Under the pieces are notes generated by a model. The model saw nothing but the letters and a program-made list of their open reading frames with translations, was not told the DNA's origin and searched no databases. Below are positions 9,005 through 23,066 of a stretch of DNA of 40,711 bases, piece after piece (the stretch's first letter is position 1; each line of letters opens with the position of its first letter). Source of the DNA: Pseudomonadota bacterium (GTDB lineage: Bacteria > Pseudomonadota > Gammaproteobacteria > Burkholderiales > Rhodocyclaceae); contig JAGTRV010000005.1 in the NCBI GenBank assembly GCA_018262245.1, forward strand, positions 1-40,711, in the 5' to 3' direction. The position numbers were made by a program, and so were the translations under genes.

Positions 9005-9866
9005 CGGCCGTTGTTTCGGGTGGGTTATCTTCGGCGGCATCATCCGTGTTGCGCGCCCAGAAGAAACGATCCGGAATGAACTGCCCCATGCCGGCGCGAA
9101 AGCCGTTTTTCAGCGCCTGCCAGGTGTAATCCTGCGCATCGCGTACGGCATCCTCGATGCTCGCTCCACCAGCAATGCAGCCGGCAATGGCCGAGGCCAG
9201 CGTGCAGCCAGAGCCGTGATAACTGCCGGGCAGGCGTTCCCACTCGTCGCGGCGAATAACCCCATCGGGGCCGTATAGTGTATTGATGACCTGGGGCGTG
9301 TTTTCATGGGTCCCGGTGATCAGCACATACTGGGCGCCCATCTCGATCAGGCGCTGGGCACAGATGTCGATCGAAGGCTCGCTCTCGTCTTCGTCGCTTT
9401 CGGCCAGCCGCCGGGCTTCCGGCGCATTCGGCGTGAGCAGCGTGGTCTGGGGGAGCAGCATTTCGCGAATCGCCGAAATGATCTCTTCGCTCGACAAGTC
9501 GTCGCCGCGCCCGGAGGCTAGCACCGGATCGAGAATCAGCGGGATTTCCGGGTAGTCGGAAACGATCTCGGCCACGGCCAGCACATTCTCGACGCTACCC
9601 AGGACGCCAATCTTGAAGGCGACGACCGGCATGTCCTCGAGGATCGTCCTGGCCTGCTGTTCGACAAGTTCGGCGCTGAGTGGGTGAACGCTCTGGACGC
9701 CAACGGTATCCTGTACGGTGACTGCGGTCAGGGCAGTCAGTGGATGGCAACCCAGGCTGGCCAGCGTCAGCAGGTCGGCCTGTATGCCGGCGCCGGACGA
9801 AGGGTCGCTGGCGGCAAAAACAAGAACCAGTGGCGGGCTGGGTGGGGTGGAGGGGCTGGCGGTCAT
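8991..9866 (-). CDS. thiD: Hydroxymethylpyrimidine/phosphomethylpyrimidine kinase
   Basis: A 291-residue ribokinase-fold enzyme that phosphorylates HMP and then HMP-P for thiamine synthesis. The N-terminal [20 protein letters not shown] is the substrate-binding signature (canonical form SDxSGGAGIQAD), followed by [26 protein letters not shown], the [12 protein letters not shown] stretch, LLTPNAPEA and the C-terminal anion-hole [12 protein letters not shown]. It is slightly longer than E. coli ThiD because of an acidic insert (about residues 157-165) and an acidic tail. It is first in thiD-thiE-hemL-sugE and diverges from pilG across 195 bp. I looked for a TPP riboswitch (THI box) in that gap and saw none. 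Confidence 0.96.
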   Translation of the reverse strand: MTASPSTPPSPPLVLVFAASDPSSGAGIQADLLTLASLGCHPLTALTAVTVQDTVGVQSVHPLSAELVEQQARTILEDMPVVAFKIGVLGSVENVLAVAEIVSDYPEIPLILDPVLASGRGDDLSSEEIISAIREMLLPQTTLLTPNAPEARRLAESDEDESEPSIDICAQRLIEMGAQYVLITGTHENTPQVINTLYGPDGVIRRDEWERLPGSYHGSGCTLASAIAGCIAGGASIEDAVRDAQDYTWQALKNGFRAGMGQFIPDRFFWARNTDDAAEDNPPETTADGNE

Positions 9867-9917
9867 TGATTTTCGCGCCCTTGGCGGTCGCGAAGGGAAT
9901 TGGGTAAGATGACCTCG

Positions 9918-9923
9918 ATTTTA
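9918..9923 (-). promoter_or_regulatory. Possible -10 box for the thiD operon
   Basis: On the minus strand this reads TAAAAT, about 52 nt upstream of the thiD ATG. The -35 position is poor (CCTCGG at 17-bp spacing), so the call is weak. Confidence 0.25.
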
Positions 9924-9980
9924 TCCGAATCTTGTGGCTGCCGAGGCCATCATCGGGATGCTGTGACACTGTGGCTGGTA

Positions 9981-10008
9981 TTGATTTGTGGTGTTATTTC
10001 CGTAGTAT
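9981..10008 (+). promoter_or_regulatory. Putative sigma70 promoter of the pilG operon
   Basis: TTGATT (9981-9986) and TAGTAT (10003-10008) are separated by 16 bp. The predicted start near 10015 leaves a leader of about 47 nt that holds a small hairpin (GCCTC/GAGGC, 10032-10045) just before the GAGGGGA ribosome site. Confidence 0.45.
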
Positions 10009-10061
10009 GATGATGAGCTGATAGCGATAGCGCCTCTCCAGAGGCCGAGGGGACAGGGAAA

Positions 10062-10472
10062 TTGACTGATTTATCCAGACTGCGTGGCGTCAGGGTTATG
10101 GTCATCGACGACAGCAACACCATACGGCGCAGCGCCGAGATCTTTCTCGTGCAGGCCGGGTGTCAGGTTGTTCTGGCCGAAGATGGTTTTGACGCACTGG
10201 CCAAGATTGCCGATCATCAACCAAGCGTGATCTTCTGCGACATCATGATGCCGCGACTCGATGGTTACCAAACCTGCTCCCTGATCAAGAAAAATCCGCG
10301 TTTCAAGGCCACCCCGGTGATCATGCTGTCTTCCAAGGATGGCTTGTTCGATAGGGCGCGGGGACGCATGGTCGGTTCCGATCAGTACCTGACCAAGCCA
10401 TTTACTAAAGACAGCCTGCTGCAGACCGTTGCCGCCTTTGCATTGCCGGTTGAAACAGAATCCAATTCGTAG
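10062..10472 (+). CDS. pilG: Twitching-motility response regulator PilG (single REC domain)
   Basis: A 136-residue stand-alone receiver. The start is TTG 10062, preceded by GAGGGGA at 8-nt spacing; the first ATG downstream would remove the first beta strand, so TTG is the only sensible start. Receiver features are the acidic pair in VMVIDDSNT, the phospho-acceptor Asp in FCDIMMPRLDGY (residue 60), the Ser/Thr of MLSSKDG and the lysine of LTKPF. In P. aeruginosa, PilG is phosphorylated by ChpA and promotes pilus extension and cAMP signalling. Here it leads pilG-pilH-pilI-pilJ-chpA, which supports PilG over a generic CheY. Confidence 0.92.
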   Translation: MTDLSRLRGVRVMVIDDSNTIRRSAEIFLVQAGCQVVLAEDGFDALAKIADHQPSVIFCDIMMPRLDGYQTCSLIKKNPRFKATPVIMLSSKDGLFDRARGRMVGSDQYLTKPFTKDSLLQTVAAFALPVETESNS

Positions 10473-10486
10473 TCCAGGAAGAAAAA

Positions 10487-10852
10487 ATGCCCGTCAAGAA
10501 TATTCTCGTCGTTGATGATTCACCCACCGAACGGTTTTTTACGGTTGATGTGCTGACCAAGGCCGGTTATCAGGTTTCGACCGCTGAAACTGGCGAAGAG
10601 GGTATTGCCAAGGCCAAGGCCACCAAGCCGGACTTGATCCTGATGGATGTCGTGATGCCCGGACTGAATGGCTATCAGGCGACGCGTACGCTGACTCGCG
10701 ATGAAGAAACCAAGGGTATCCCAATCATCGTCTGTACCTCAAAAGGGCAAGAGACCGACAAGATCTGGGGTTTGCGCCAAGGGGCCATCGATTATCTGGT
10801 CAAGCCCTTGAATCCGGAAGAGCTGTTGCAACGTATCGCCGCGCTGCCATAG
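10487..10852 (+). CDS. pilH: Twitching-motility response regulator PilH (single REC domain)
   Basis: A 121-residue receiver 14 bp after pilG, with ATG 10487 behind a purine-rich AGGAAG site. It has the DDSPTERFF acidic pocket, the phospho-acceptor Asp in LILMDVVMPGLNGYQ (residue 54), CTSKGQ with the switch Thr/Ser, and the lysine of LVKPLNPEEL. NILVVDDSPTERFFTVDVLTKAGY is a PilH-like opening. In the Pil-Chp system PilH is the second CheY-like output and is thought to favour retraction or act as a phosphate sink opposing PilG. Order and length match pilH of other betaproteobacteria. Confidence 0.93.
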   Translation: MPVKNILVVDDSPTERFFTVDVLTKAGYQVSTAETGEEGIAKAKATKPDLILMDVVMPGLNGYQATRTLTRDEETKGIPIIVCTSKGQETDKIWGLRQGAIDYLVKPLNPEELLQRIAALP

Positions 10853-10856
10853 CCAA

Positions 10857-11369
10857 ATGGCCCGGAAAACCAGTCTTCGCGATTTCCAGGAGTACCTGGC
10901 ATCCCGTTTGAGCCAAGCGGCGCGGGGAAAAGGTTCGGCATCCTGGCTTGGGGTGGAAGCAGGCGGTGAGGCTTGGCTGGTTGATCTTTCCGATGGTGGT
11001 GAGATCGTTCAGGCCTCCCAGATGGCGCCTGTCCCGCTGACTCGTCCATGGTTTGTCGGGATATCAAATATCCGCGGCAATCTGCATGCGGTCAGTGATT
11101 TTTCATTGTTTCGTGGTGGTCCGCCGATCGTACAGAATGCCAATGCACGCTTACTGTTGATAGGGGCGCGTTACGGTATCAATGCGGCTTTGTTGGTGTC
11201 GCGGATGCTGGGCTTGAAGAATCCCGAAGATTTCACCCCCGAGTCGGCTGATGCATCCATGCCTGCGTGGGGGATGCAGCGTTTTGCCGATACGCACGGA
11301 AAAATCTGGCACAAACTGTCGGTTCGCGAATTGCTCGCCGATCAGGATTTCATGAATATTGGGGTTTGA
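10857..11369 (+). CDS. pilI: CheW-like coupling protein PilI
   Basis: A 170-residue CheW-domain protein starting 4 bp after pilH. The CheW fold runs from about residue 22 to 160: LGVEAGGEAWLVDL, the WFVGISNIRGNLHAVSDFSLF stretch typical of the CheW hydrophobic core and receptor contact, and LLLIGARYGINAALLVSRMLGL. PilI links the receptor PilJ to the kinase ChpA in polar chemosensory arrays. It is somewhat divergent from flagellar CheW, as expected of PilI. No second CheW gene (ChpC) is present in the window. Confidence 0.9.
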   Translation: MARKTSLRDFQEYLASRLSQAARGKGSASWLGVEAGGEAWLVDLSDGGEIVQASQMAPVPLTRPWFVGISNIRGNLHAVSDFSLFRGGPPIVQNANARLLLIGARYGINAALLVSRMLGLKNPEDFTPESADASMPAWGMQRFADTHGKIWHKLSVRELLADQDFMNIGV

Positions 11370-11407
11370 TAGAGGGCGCTAGCCCCAACCCCTAGTGGAG
11401 GATTTCC

Positions 11408-13528
11408 ATGGCTTTCAGCTTCAAGTTTCCGAAAATTGGCGATGCCGGGAAGGCCGTGGCTTCGCCCATGACCGTTTCAGCCGAAGGTGTCCCAACCGCC
11501 AAATTGGCATTGCCTGGTTTCCTGGCAGGGAAACCGGTTATCCAGCAGATGAAAATGCTGGGCGGAATTTTCGTTGCCCTGCTGTTGTTGATTGCCGCCC
11601 TGGTTTTTCATGACAACCGTGAATCGACACACAATACCGCCTACATTGCGGCATCCGGCGAAATGCGCATGCTCTCTCAGCGGCTGGCCAAGGCTTCGTC
11701 GCTGGCTCTCCAGGGTAACGCTGTCGCCTTCGGTCAACTGAAGGAATCTCGCGATACCTTCGCCAGGCTCCTTGAGCAACTGACCAACGGCGGTGAAATT
11801 GGCAACGTTAGCGTTCCTGCTTCACCGAGCGATGTTCGCCCTCAGTTGGACACACTCGCCCAGCGCTGGGTTTCGACCGACAAGGACTCGGAAACCGTGA
11901 TTGGCCAGGAAAAGAACCTGGTTGCATTGGGTAAGAGCGTGGCACTGATCGACAACAATAATGCCACCATGCTTGAGTTGACCGAGCAGATTGCCACGTT
12001 GAAATTGCAGTCTGGTGCAGCATCGCGTGAAATTGCTGCGGCTAACCAGTTGGTCATGCTGACGCAGCGGATTGCCAAGAATGCTTCTGCGCTGCTCGTC
12101 GGTAATGAAATCAATCCTGAAGTGGCCTTTCTGCTCGGCAAGGATACCAACGCCTTCCGCGACATCCTCGGTGGCTTGACCAAGGGTGGCGCCGATGCGG
12201 ACACGCGCGCCAAGCTGGACGAACTGGACGGCGCTTTCAAGGAGTATCAGGGCGCTATTGCCAGTATTCTCGGCAACATGCAGCCGCTGGTTCTCTCCAA
12301 GCAGGCCGGTTCACGCATTTTCCGCGAGAGTGAGGATCTGCTGAAGGCGACGGACGAGCTGGCACAGGGTTATCAGAGTGCATTGTCTGAGCGTGCGCTC
12401 TATATCGTCCTGCTGATTGTGCTGACACTCGTCGCAGTTGCGGTACTGGCGCTGCTGGCCAAAATCTACCTCAACGATACTGAGCGTCGTGCTGAAGCAG
12501 CTGAACAGCAGCGGCATGCGGCTGACCAGACCAATCGCGACAATCAGGATGCTATTTTGCGCCTGATGAACGAACTGGGTGACTTGGCTGACGGTGACTT
12601 GACCGTAACAGCGACCGTGAGCGAGAACATCACGGGCGCCATCGCCGACTCGATCAACTACACCATTGAAGAACTTCGTGTGCTGGTCGGCCGGATCAAC
12701 GATGCGGCGAATCGCGTGACGGCTGCGACAGAAATTGCCCGCTTGAACTCGGCACAACTGCTTGACGCTGCCGAGCGGCAATCGACCGAAATTCAGGAAG
12801 CGGGTCAGTCAGCGCTGGAAATGGCGCGCTCGATGACCGAAGTGTCCGGCAGTGCAACCCAGTCTGCCCAGGTTGCCCGGCAATCGCTGACAGCAGCTGA
12901 GAAGGGTACGCAAGCCGTGCAGGATTCCATCAAGGGTATGAATGAAATTCGTAACCAGATTCAGGAAACCTCGAAGCGGATCAAGCGACTCGGTGAAAGC
13001 TCCCAGGAGATCGGTGAAATCGTGGAACTGATTTCCGATATTACCGAACAGACCAACGTTCTGGCCTTGAACGCTGCTATCCAGGCGGCCTCCGCCGGTG
13101 ATGCAGGCCGCGGCTTCACGGTGGTTGCCGAGGAAGTGCAGCGACTGGCTGAACGTTCCGCCGAAGCTACCAAGCAGATTGCGGCGATTGTGAAGACCAT
13201 TCAGACCGATACTCAGGATGCTGTTTCGGCTATGGAACAGTCGACCCGAGGCGTGGTTGAAGGGGCCAAACTTTCTGATGCGGCCGGTCAGGCACTGTCC
13301 GAAATCGGTCAGGTGTCGCGCGACCTTGCCGAACTGATTCAGGATATTTCGAGTTCGACGCAGAACCAGGCCGATTCGGCTACGCAGGTGGCGCGTCTGA
13401 TGCAGGACATTCTTCATGTGACAGAACAAACGACGGCCGGCACGCAGCGTACTGCTGAGGCTGTTGACGAACTGACCGCACTGGCTTCCGAACTGAAGGG
13501 TTCCGTCGCTGGCTTCAAGGTGGATTGA
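11408..13528 (+). CDS. pilJ: Methyl-accepting chemotaxis protein PilJ
   Basis: A 706-residue transducer, ATG 11408 behind GGAGG. Membrane helices at about residues 48-68 and 333-353 bracket a periplasmic region with two PilJ-type helical modules, each containing an M/LxQRxAK core ([17 protein letters not shown] near 86 and [14 protein letters not shown] near 217). A HAMP-like linker follows, then the MCP signalling domain with the hairpin tip around [19 protein letters not shown] and [18 protein letters not shown]. Gln/Glu pairs suggest methylation sites. The N-terminal 45 residues are an unusually long cytoplasmic lead. PilJ senses surface contact or pilus state in P. aeruginosa. Confidence 0.95.
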   Translation: MAFSFKFPKIGDAGKAVASPMTVSAEGVPTAKLALPGFLAGKPVIQQMKMLGGIFVALLLLIAALVFHDNRESTHNTAYIAASGEMRMLSQRLAKASSLALQGNAVAFGQLKESRDTFARLLEQLTNGGEIGNVSVPASPSDVRPQLDTLAQRWVSTDKDSETVIGQEKNLVALGKSVALIDNNNATMLELTEQIATLKLQSGAASREIAAANQLVMLTQRIAKNASALLVGNEINPEVAFLLGKDTNAFRDILGGLTKGGADADTRAKLDELDGAFKEYQGAIASILGNMQPLVLSKQAGSRIFRESEDLLKATDELAQGYQSALSERALYIVLLIVLTLVAVAVLALLAKIYLNDTERRAEAAEQQRHAADQTNRDNQDAILRLMNELGDLADGDLTVTATVSENITGAIADSINYTIEELRVLVGRINDAANRVTAATEIARLNSAQLLDAAERQSTEIQEAGQSALEMARSMTEVSGSATQSAQVARQSLTAAEKGTQAVQDSIKGMNEIRNQIQETSKRIKRLGESSQEIGEIVELISDITEQTNVLALNAAIQAASAGDAGRGFTVVAEEVQRLAERSAEATKQIAAIVKTIQTDTQDAVSAMEQSTRGVVEGAKLSDAAGQALSEIGQVSRDLAELIQDISSSTQNQADSATQVARLMQDILHVTEQTTAGTQRTAEAVDELTALASELKGSVAGFKVD

Positions 13529-13550
13529 CGGACATCGATCGCGAGAGACT

Positions 13551-19177
<5,627 letters not shown>

Positions 19178-19181
<4 letters not shown>

Positions 19182-20590
19182 GCCTGCTTCTTGACGACTG
19201 CGTAACGGGCCAGGGTTTCATCCCTGGCCGTTGCGTGATCGACGATCGGCGACGGGTAGTCGCGTCCGATCACCACCCCGAGTGCTTCCTGTTCGATGCG
19301 CCCCATTTTCCACGGGGCATGGATGTATTTATCGGGTACCTTGGCCAGTTCCGGCAGATAACGGCGGATGAATTTGCCCTCCGCATCGAACTTTTCCGAC
19401 TGCGTGACTGGGTTGAAAATTCGGAAATAGGGCTGGGCATCGCAGCCGCTCGATGAGGCCCACTGCCAGCCGCCGTTGTTGGCAGACAGATCGAAGTCGT
19501 TGAGTTGCTCGGCAAAGTATTTTTCGCCGAGCCGCCAGTCGATGCCGAGATCCTTGGTCAGGAAGGAGGCGACGACCATGCGGAGCCGATTGTGCATCCA
19601 GCCGCTGAAATTGAGTTGGCGCATGGCCGCATCGACCAGCGGGTAGCCGGTGCGACCTTCGCGCCAGGCTGCAAAGGTTTCAGGACGGCTTGCCCATTGA
19701 ATTGCATCGTATTCCGGCTTGAAGGCGTGTCCGGCGACGTGGGGAAAATGGTCGAGGATCATGAAATAGAAGTCGCGCCAGATCAACTCGCTGAGCCAGG
19801 TGTCAGCCTGATGTGCCAATGCCTGCCTGACCAGTTGGCGGATCGAGATGGTCCCGAAGCGCAGATGGACGGACAGGTAGGAGACGCCCTTGACGGCTGG
19901 AAAGTCGCGCAGGCTGCCGTAGCGCTCGATGCGGTCCCGGGAGAAATCGTCCCACAGCCCTTTGGCGCCTGACATGCCTGGCTGGATGCCGAGTTGGGCC
20001 AGGTCGGTCGGGGTAAAACCAATCTCTTCCAGCGTTGGAATGCCTGCCAGTTCTTGGCCGGCCAATCGCCCATCGCAGGGCCAGACAGCGTAATCCGCGG
20101 TGGTCAGGCGTTTTAGCCAGGCGTTCTTGTAGGGGGTGAAAACAGAAAAGGCTTTTCCCGCCTGGGTTAATACTTCGTCGCCATCGAAAATGGCCTGATC
20201 CTTGACACCGTGAAAGGCAATGTCGTCGTCCCGGAGTTGCCGGGCAACCTGGGCATCCCGGCGTTTCGCCGAGGGTTCGTAATCCCGGTTGGTGAAGACG
20301 GCCGATACGCCAAGCTGCCTGGCGAGAGCAGGAATCTCGTCGACGGCCTGGCCGTGCCGAATGATCAGCCCGCCGCCCCTGGCTCGCAAGGCGGCATCCA
20401 GTTCGACCAGCGATTCGCGGATGAAGTGCACCCGGCGATCATGGCGTGTTGGCAGCGGATCGAGAATTTCGCTATCGAAGACAAAGGCGCAATACACCTG
20501 CTGCGCCTCGGCGAGGGCCGCGCTCAGGGCGGCGTGGTCATGGTCGCGCAAGTCGCGGCGGAACCAGACCAAGGCTTTTTCTTTTTTCAT
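19178..20590 (-). CDS. phrB: Deoxyribodipyrimidine photolyase (class I CPD type)
   Basis: A 470-residue light-driven DNA repair enzyme that splits cyclobutane pyrimidine dimers using reduced FAD. The N-terminal Rossmann-like antenna domain begins [20 protein letters not shown]. The C-terminal helical FAD domain shows [34 protein letters not shown] and [28 protein letters not shown] (positions about 375-405), including the Asn that contacts the flavin in CPD photolyases and the Trp residues of the electron path. The length matches E. coli PhrB. It is convergent with chpA, sharing the TTAA at 19178-19181 for both stops, and divergent from yqgE across 38 bp. A GGGGAGG motif precedes its ATG at slightly long spacing. 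Confidence 0.96.
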
Positions 20591-20592
20591 GG

Positions 20593-20621
20593 TTGGTTTG
20601 TACCTCCCCGGCGATTAAAAT
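20593..20621 (+). promoter_or_regulatory. Putative sigma70 promoter of yqgE, predicting a leaderless transcript
   Basis: TTGGTT (20593-20598) and TAAAAT (20616-20621) are exactly 17 bp apart. The expected start point, 7-8 nt downstream, falls on or next to the yqgE ATG at 20629, and no Shine-Dalgarno precedes that ATG. Confidence 0.5.
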
Positions 20622-20628
20622 TCCAGTC

Positions 20629-21189
20629 ATGGACAACGTCAATCTGACCGACAACTTTCTCATCGCCATGCCGACGCTGGAAGATCCGTACTTTTCCAAC
20701 GCGCTGGTCTATATCTGCGAACACAATGAGAACGGTGCCTTGGGGATTATCGTCAATCGCCCGATCGACATGAATCTGGCCAGTTTGCTTGAAAAAATCG
20801 ACATCAAGCTGGAGGCCGAGAATCTCGCCGATATGCCCGTCTATTTTGGTGGGCCGGTTCAGCTGGATCGCGGCTTTGTGCTTCATCGTCCAATCGGCCA
20901 ATGGCAGTCCACGCTGGCCATCAACAGCGATGTCGGCCTGACCAGTTCTCGTGATGTGCTGAGTTCAGTCGGGAGTGCCGGCTTGCCGGCGGAAATCCTC
21001 GTTACCCTTGGCTATGCCGGCTGGGATGCCGGACAGCTGGAAGAGGAGCTGGCCCAGAACTCCTGGCTGACGGTGCCAGCCAAGGCCAGCATCCTGTTCG
21101 ATCTGCCTCCGGAGGAGCGTCTGCCTGCCGCCATGCAGAAACTCGGTATCAGTTTTACCCAGCTTTCCGACGTGGCTGGACACGCCTGA
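20629..21189 (+). CDS. yqgE: YqgE/AlgH family protein (UPF0301)
   Basis: A 186-residue soluble protein of the AlgH/YqgE family. The frame is open upstream, but [20 protein letters not shown] at ATG 20629 is the conserved family start; the family-typical [11 protein letters not shown] follows, and [16 protein letters not shown] is a family signature. Its biochemical role is not established; AlgH was named for an effect on alginate genes in Pseudomonas. It lies 1 nt before ruvX in a yqgE-ruvX-pyrR-pyrB-pyrC' operon, an arrangement widespread in proteobacteria. The start appears leaderless. Family assignment is firm, function unknown. Confidence 0.93.
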   Translation: MDNVNLTDNFLIAMPTLEDPYFSNALVYICEHNENGALGIIVNRPIDMNLASLLEKIDIKLEAENLADMPVYFGGPVQLDRGFVLHRPIGQWQSTLAINSDVGLTSSRDVLSSVGSAGLPAEILVTLGYAGWDAGQLEEELAQNSWLTVPAKASILFDLPPEERLPAAMQKLGISFTQLSDVAGHA

Positions 21190-21190
21190 C

Positions 21191-21631
21191 GTGGGGACAG
21201 TGCTCGCCTTCGATTTCGGCGAAAAGCGTATCGGTGTCGCCACCGGTGAAACCATGCTCTGTTCCGCCCACCCGCTGACCACCATCCATGCTGAATCGAA
21301 CGAAGACCGATTTGCCGCGATCGGCAAGCTGGTCGCCGAGTGGCAACCGGAACAACTGGTGGTCGGCCTGCCGACCCATGCCGATGGAACGCCGCATGAA
21401 ATGACCCGCTTGGCGACAAAATTCGCCGAACGACTGGCCAGACGCTTCAATTTGCCGGTTTCCTTTGCCGATGAGCGCCTGACTTCGCTGGATGCCGAAG
21501 CACGCCTGCGTGAAACCGGCCGTAATAGTAAATCAGCCAAGCCGCTGCTTGATGCAGTAGCGGCTCAACTTATCCTTCAAACCTGGTTCGAAAGCCCGCA
21601 CCATGTCATCCCTGCCCAACCCTCTGCCTGA
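21191..21631 (+). CDS. ruvX: RuvX/YqgF-type Holliday-junction resolvase-like nuclease
   Basis: A 146-residue RNase H-fold protein. It starts with GTG 21191, one base after the yqgE stop; another GTG at 21200 is possible. The family motifs are VLAFDFGEKRIGVATG (first metal Asp), VVGLPTHADGTP, the VSFADERLTS segment with the DE pair, and the late LLDAVAAQLILQ with the final Asp. RuvX homologues act in 16S rRNA 5' maturation and possibly junction resolution; the sequence cannot choose between these. Its last 29 bp overlap pyrR in another frame. Confidence 0.94.
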   Translation: MGTVLAFDFGEKRIGVATGETMLCSAHPLTTIHAESNEDRFAAIGKLVAEWQPEQLVVGLPTHADGTPHEMTRLATKFAERLARRFNLPVSFADERLTSLDAEARLRETGRNSKSAKPLLDAVAAQLILQTWFESPHHVIPAQPSA

Positions 21632-22112
21632 TGCCGAGGCCCAGTGTCGCCAATTGGCTGACCTGATTCGTCCTCATTTGCACAAGAACCCCGCGCTGGT
21701 CGGAATTTTCAGCGGCGGCGCCTGGGTCGCCGAGCGACTGAAGGAACTGCTCGCGCTGTCGGAAGACATCGGGATGATCGACGTTTCGTTCTACCGTGAC
21801 GACTTTGCCGAAAAGGGACTGCATCCGCAGTGCCGGCCGACGGTCATTCCCTTCGATGTCGAAGGCCGCCACATCATTCTGGTTGATGACGTGCTTTATA
21901 CCGGTCGTACGACGCGTGCTGCCATCAACGAATTGTTTGATTACGGTCGCCCGGCTGCTGTTGAACTGGCCCTGCTCGCTGACCGCGGTGGGCGCGAATT
22001 GCCGATTGGCGCCACTTACTGTGTCTGGAGCGTGGACCTGAGCGATGGGCAGAATCTGGTCCTCGCCCGCAACGATGCCGGTCAACTCGCCTGGAGGCTG
22101 GAAAATGTATAA
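21603..22112 (+). CDS. pyrR: PyrR-type regulator / uracil phosphoribosyltransferase
   Basis: A 169-residue type I phosphoribosyltransferase fold protein. [21 protein letters not shown] (about residues 94-114) contains the PRPP-binding motif, and VSFYRDDF is typical of PyrR. In Bacillus PyrR is an RNA-binding attenuator of pyr genes and has weak UPRTase activity; in Gram-negative bacteria the regulatory role is less clear. Here it lies immediately before pyrB, overlapping it by 8 bp, and starts 29 bp inside ruvX. I see no obvious PyrR-type antiterminator in the tight operon, so feedback on pyrB mRNA is inferred from position only. Confidence 0.93.
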   Translation: MSSLPNPLPDAEAQCRQLADLIRPHLHKNPALVGIFSGGAWVAERLKELLALSEDIGMIDVSFYRDDFAEKGLHPQCRPTVIPFDVEGRHIILVDDVLYTGRTTRAAINELFDYGRPAAVELALLADRGGRELPIGATYCVWSVDLSDGQNLVLARNDAGQLAWRLENV

Positions 22113-23064
22113 CCCGCAGTTGAACAAGAACGGCGAACTTAGTCATCTGTTGTCCGTCGAGGGCCTGCCCAAGGCCATCCTGAACCAGATTCTCGACACC
22201 GCTGCCTCCTTCATGGAAGTCTCGGCCCGTGAAGTCAAGAAAGTCCCCTTGCTGCGCGGCAAGAGCGTTTTTAACCTGTTCTTCGAAAACTCGACACGGA
22301 CCCGCACTACCTTCGAGATCGCCGCCAAGCGCCTGTCGGCTGACGTGATCAACCTCGATATCAACAAGTCGTCGGCCAGCAAGGGGGAGACCCTGCTCGA
22401 CACCATCGACAACCTGTGCGCCATGCACGCCAATCTGTTCGTGGTGCGCCATGCCTCCAGTGGTGCGCCCTATCTGATTGCCGAGCATCTGCAGCGGGTT
22501 GGCCGGGATGACATCCACGTCGTCAATGCCGGTGACGGACGGCACGCCCATCCGACCCAAGGGCTGCTCGACATGTACACCATTCGCCACTACAAGAAGG
22601 ACTTCACGCAACTGCGCGTGGCGATTGTCGGCGACATTCTGCATTCACGCGTCGCCCGCTCCGACATTCACGCCCTGACCACGCTGGGCGTGCCGGAGGT
22701 CCGCGCCATCGGCCCGGAGACGCTGCTGCCCAAGCATCTCGACAAGCTCGGTGTGCATGTCTTCCACGACATGAACGAAGGACTCAAGGATTGCGACGTG
22801 GTCATCATGCTGCGTTTGCAGAACGAGCGGATGACCGGTGCCTTGTTGCCATCAGCCGGCGAGTACTTCCGTCACTACGGTCTGACCCCGCAAAAGCTGG
22901 CGCTGGCCAAGCCGGACGCCATCGTCATGCACCCGGGGCCAATGAACCGGGGTGTCGAAATTCACTCGGCAGTGGCCGACGGCTCGCAGGCTGTGATCCT
23001 GCCCCAGGTCACCTTCGGCATCGCGGTTCGCATGGCCGTCATGAGCATCGTTGCAGGGAACTGA
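22105..23064 (+). CDS. pyrB: Aspartate carbamoyltransferase catalytic subunit
   Basis: A 319-residue enzyme condensing carbamoyl phosphate and aspartate, the first committed step of pyrimidine synthesis. ATG 22105 follows GGAGG at about 8-nt spacing and overlaps the pyrR stop. The carbamoyl-phosphate signature [13 protein letters not shown], the following K of the SSASKGET loop, the HPTQGLLD motif and the LRLQNER region for aspartate are all present. The length and extended N-terminus match the class that partners an inactive dihydroorotase (as in Pseudomonas) instead of PyrI. The next gene, 2 bp downstream, is such a pseudo-dihydroorotase. Confidence 0.97.
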   Translation: MYNPQLNKNGELSHLLSVEGLPKAILNQILDTAASFMEVSAREVKKVPLLRGKSVFNLFFENSTRTRTTFEIAAKRLSADVINLDINKSSASKGETLLDTIDNLCAMHANLFVVRHASSGAPYLIAEHLQRVGRDDIHVVNAGDGRHAHPTQGLLDMYTIRHYKKDFTQLRVAIVGDILHSRVARSDIHALTTLGVPEVRAIGPETLLPKHLDKLGVHVFHDMNEGLKDCDVVIMLRLQNERMTGALLPSAGEYFRHYGLTPQKLALAKPDAIVMHPGPMNRGVEIHSAVADGSQAVILPQVTFGIAVRMAVMSIVAGN

Positions 23065-23066
23065 AC

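Noticed and set aside
9867-10061. TPP riboswitch upstream of thiD
   Set aside because: I looked for THI-box core elements on the minus strand of this gap and found none.
22791-23066. Longer pyrC' product beginning inside pyrB
   Set aside because: The family start is at ATG 23067 just after the pyrB stop; the upstream extension is a shadow of pyrB.
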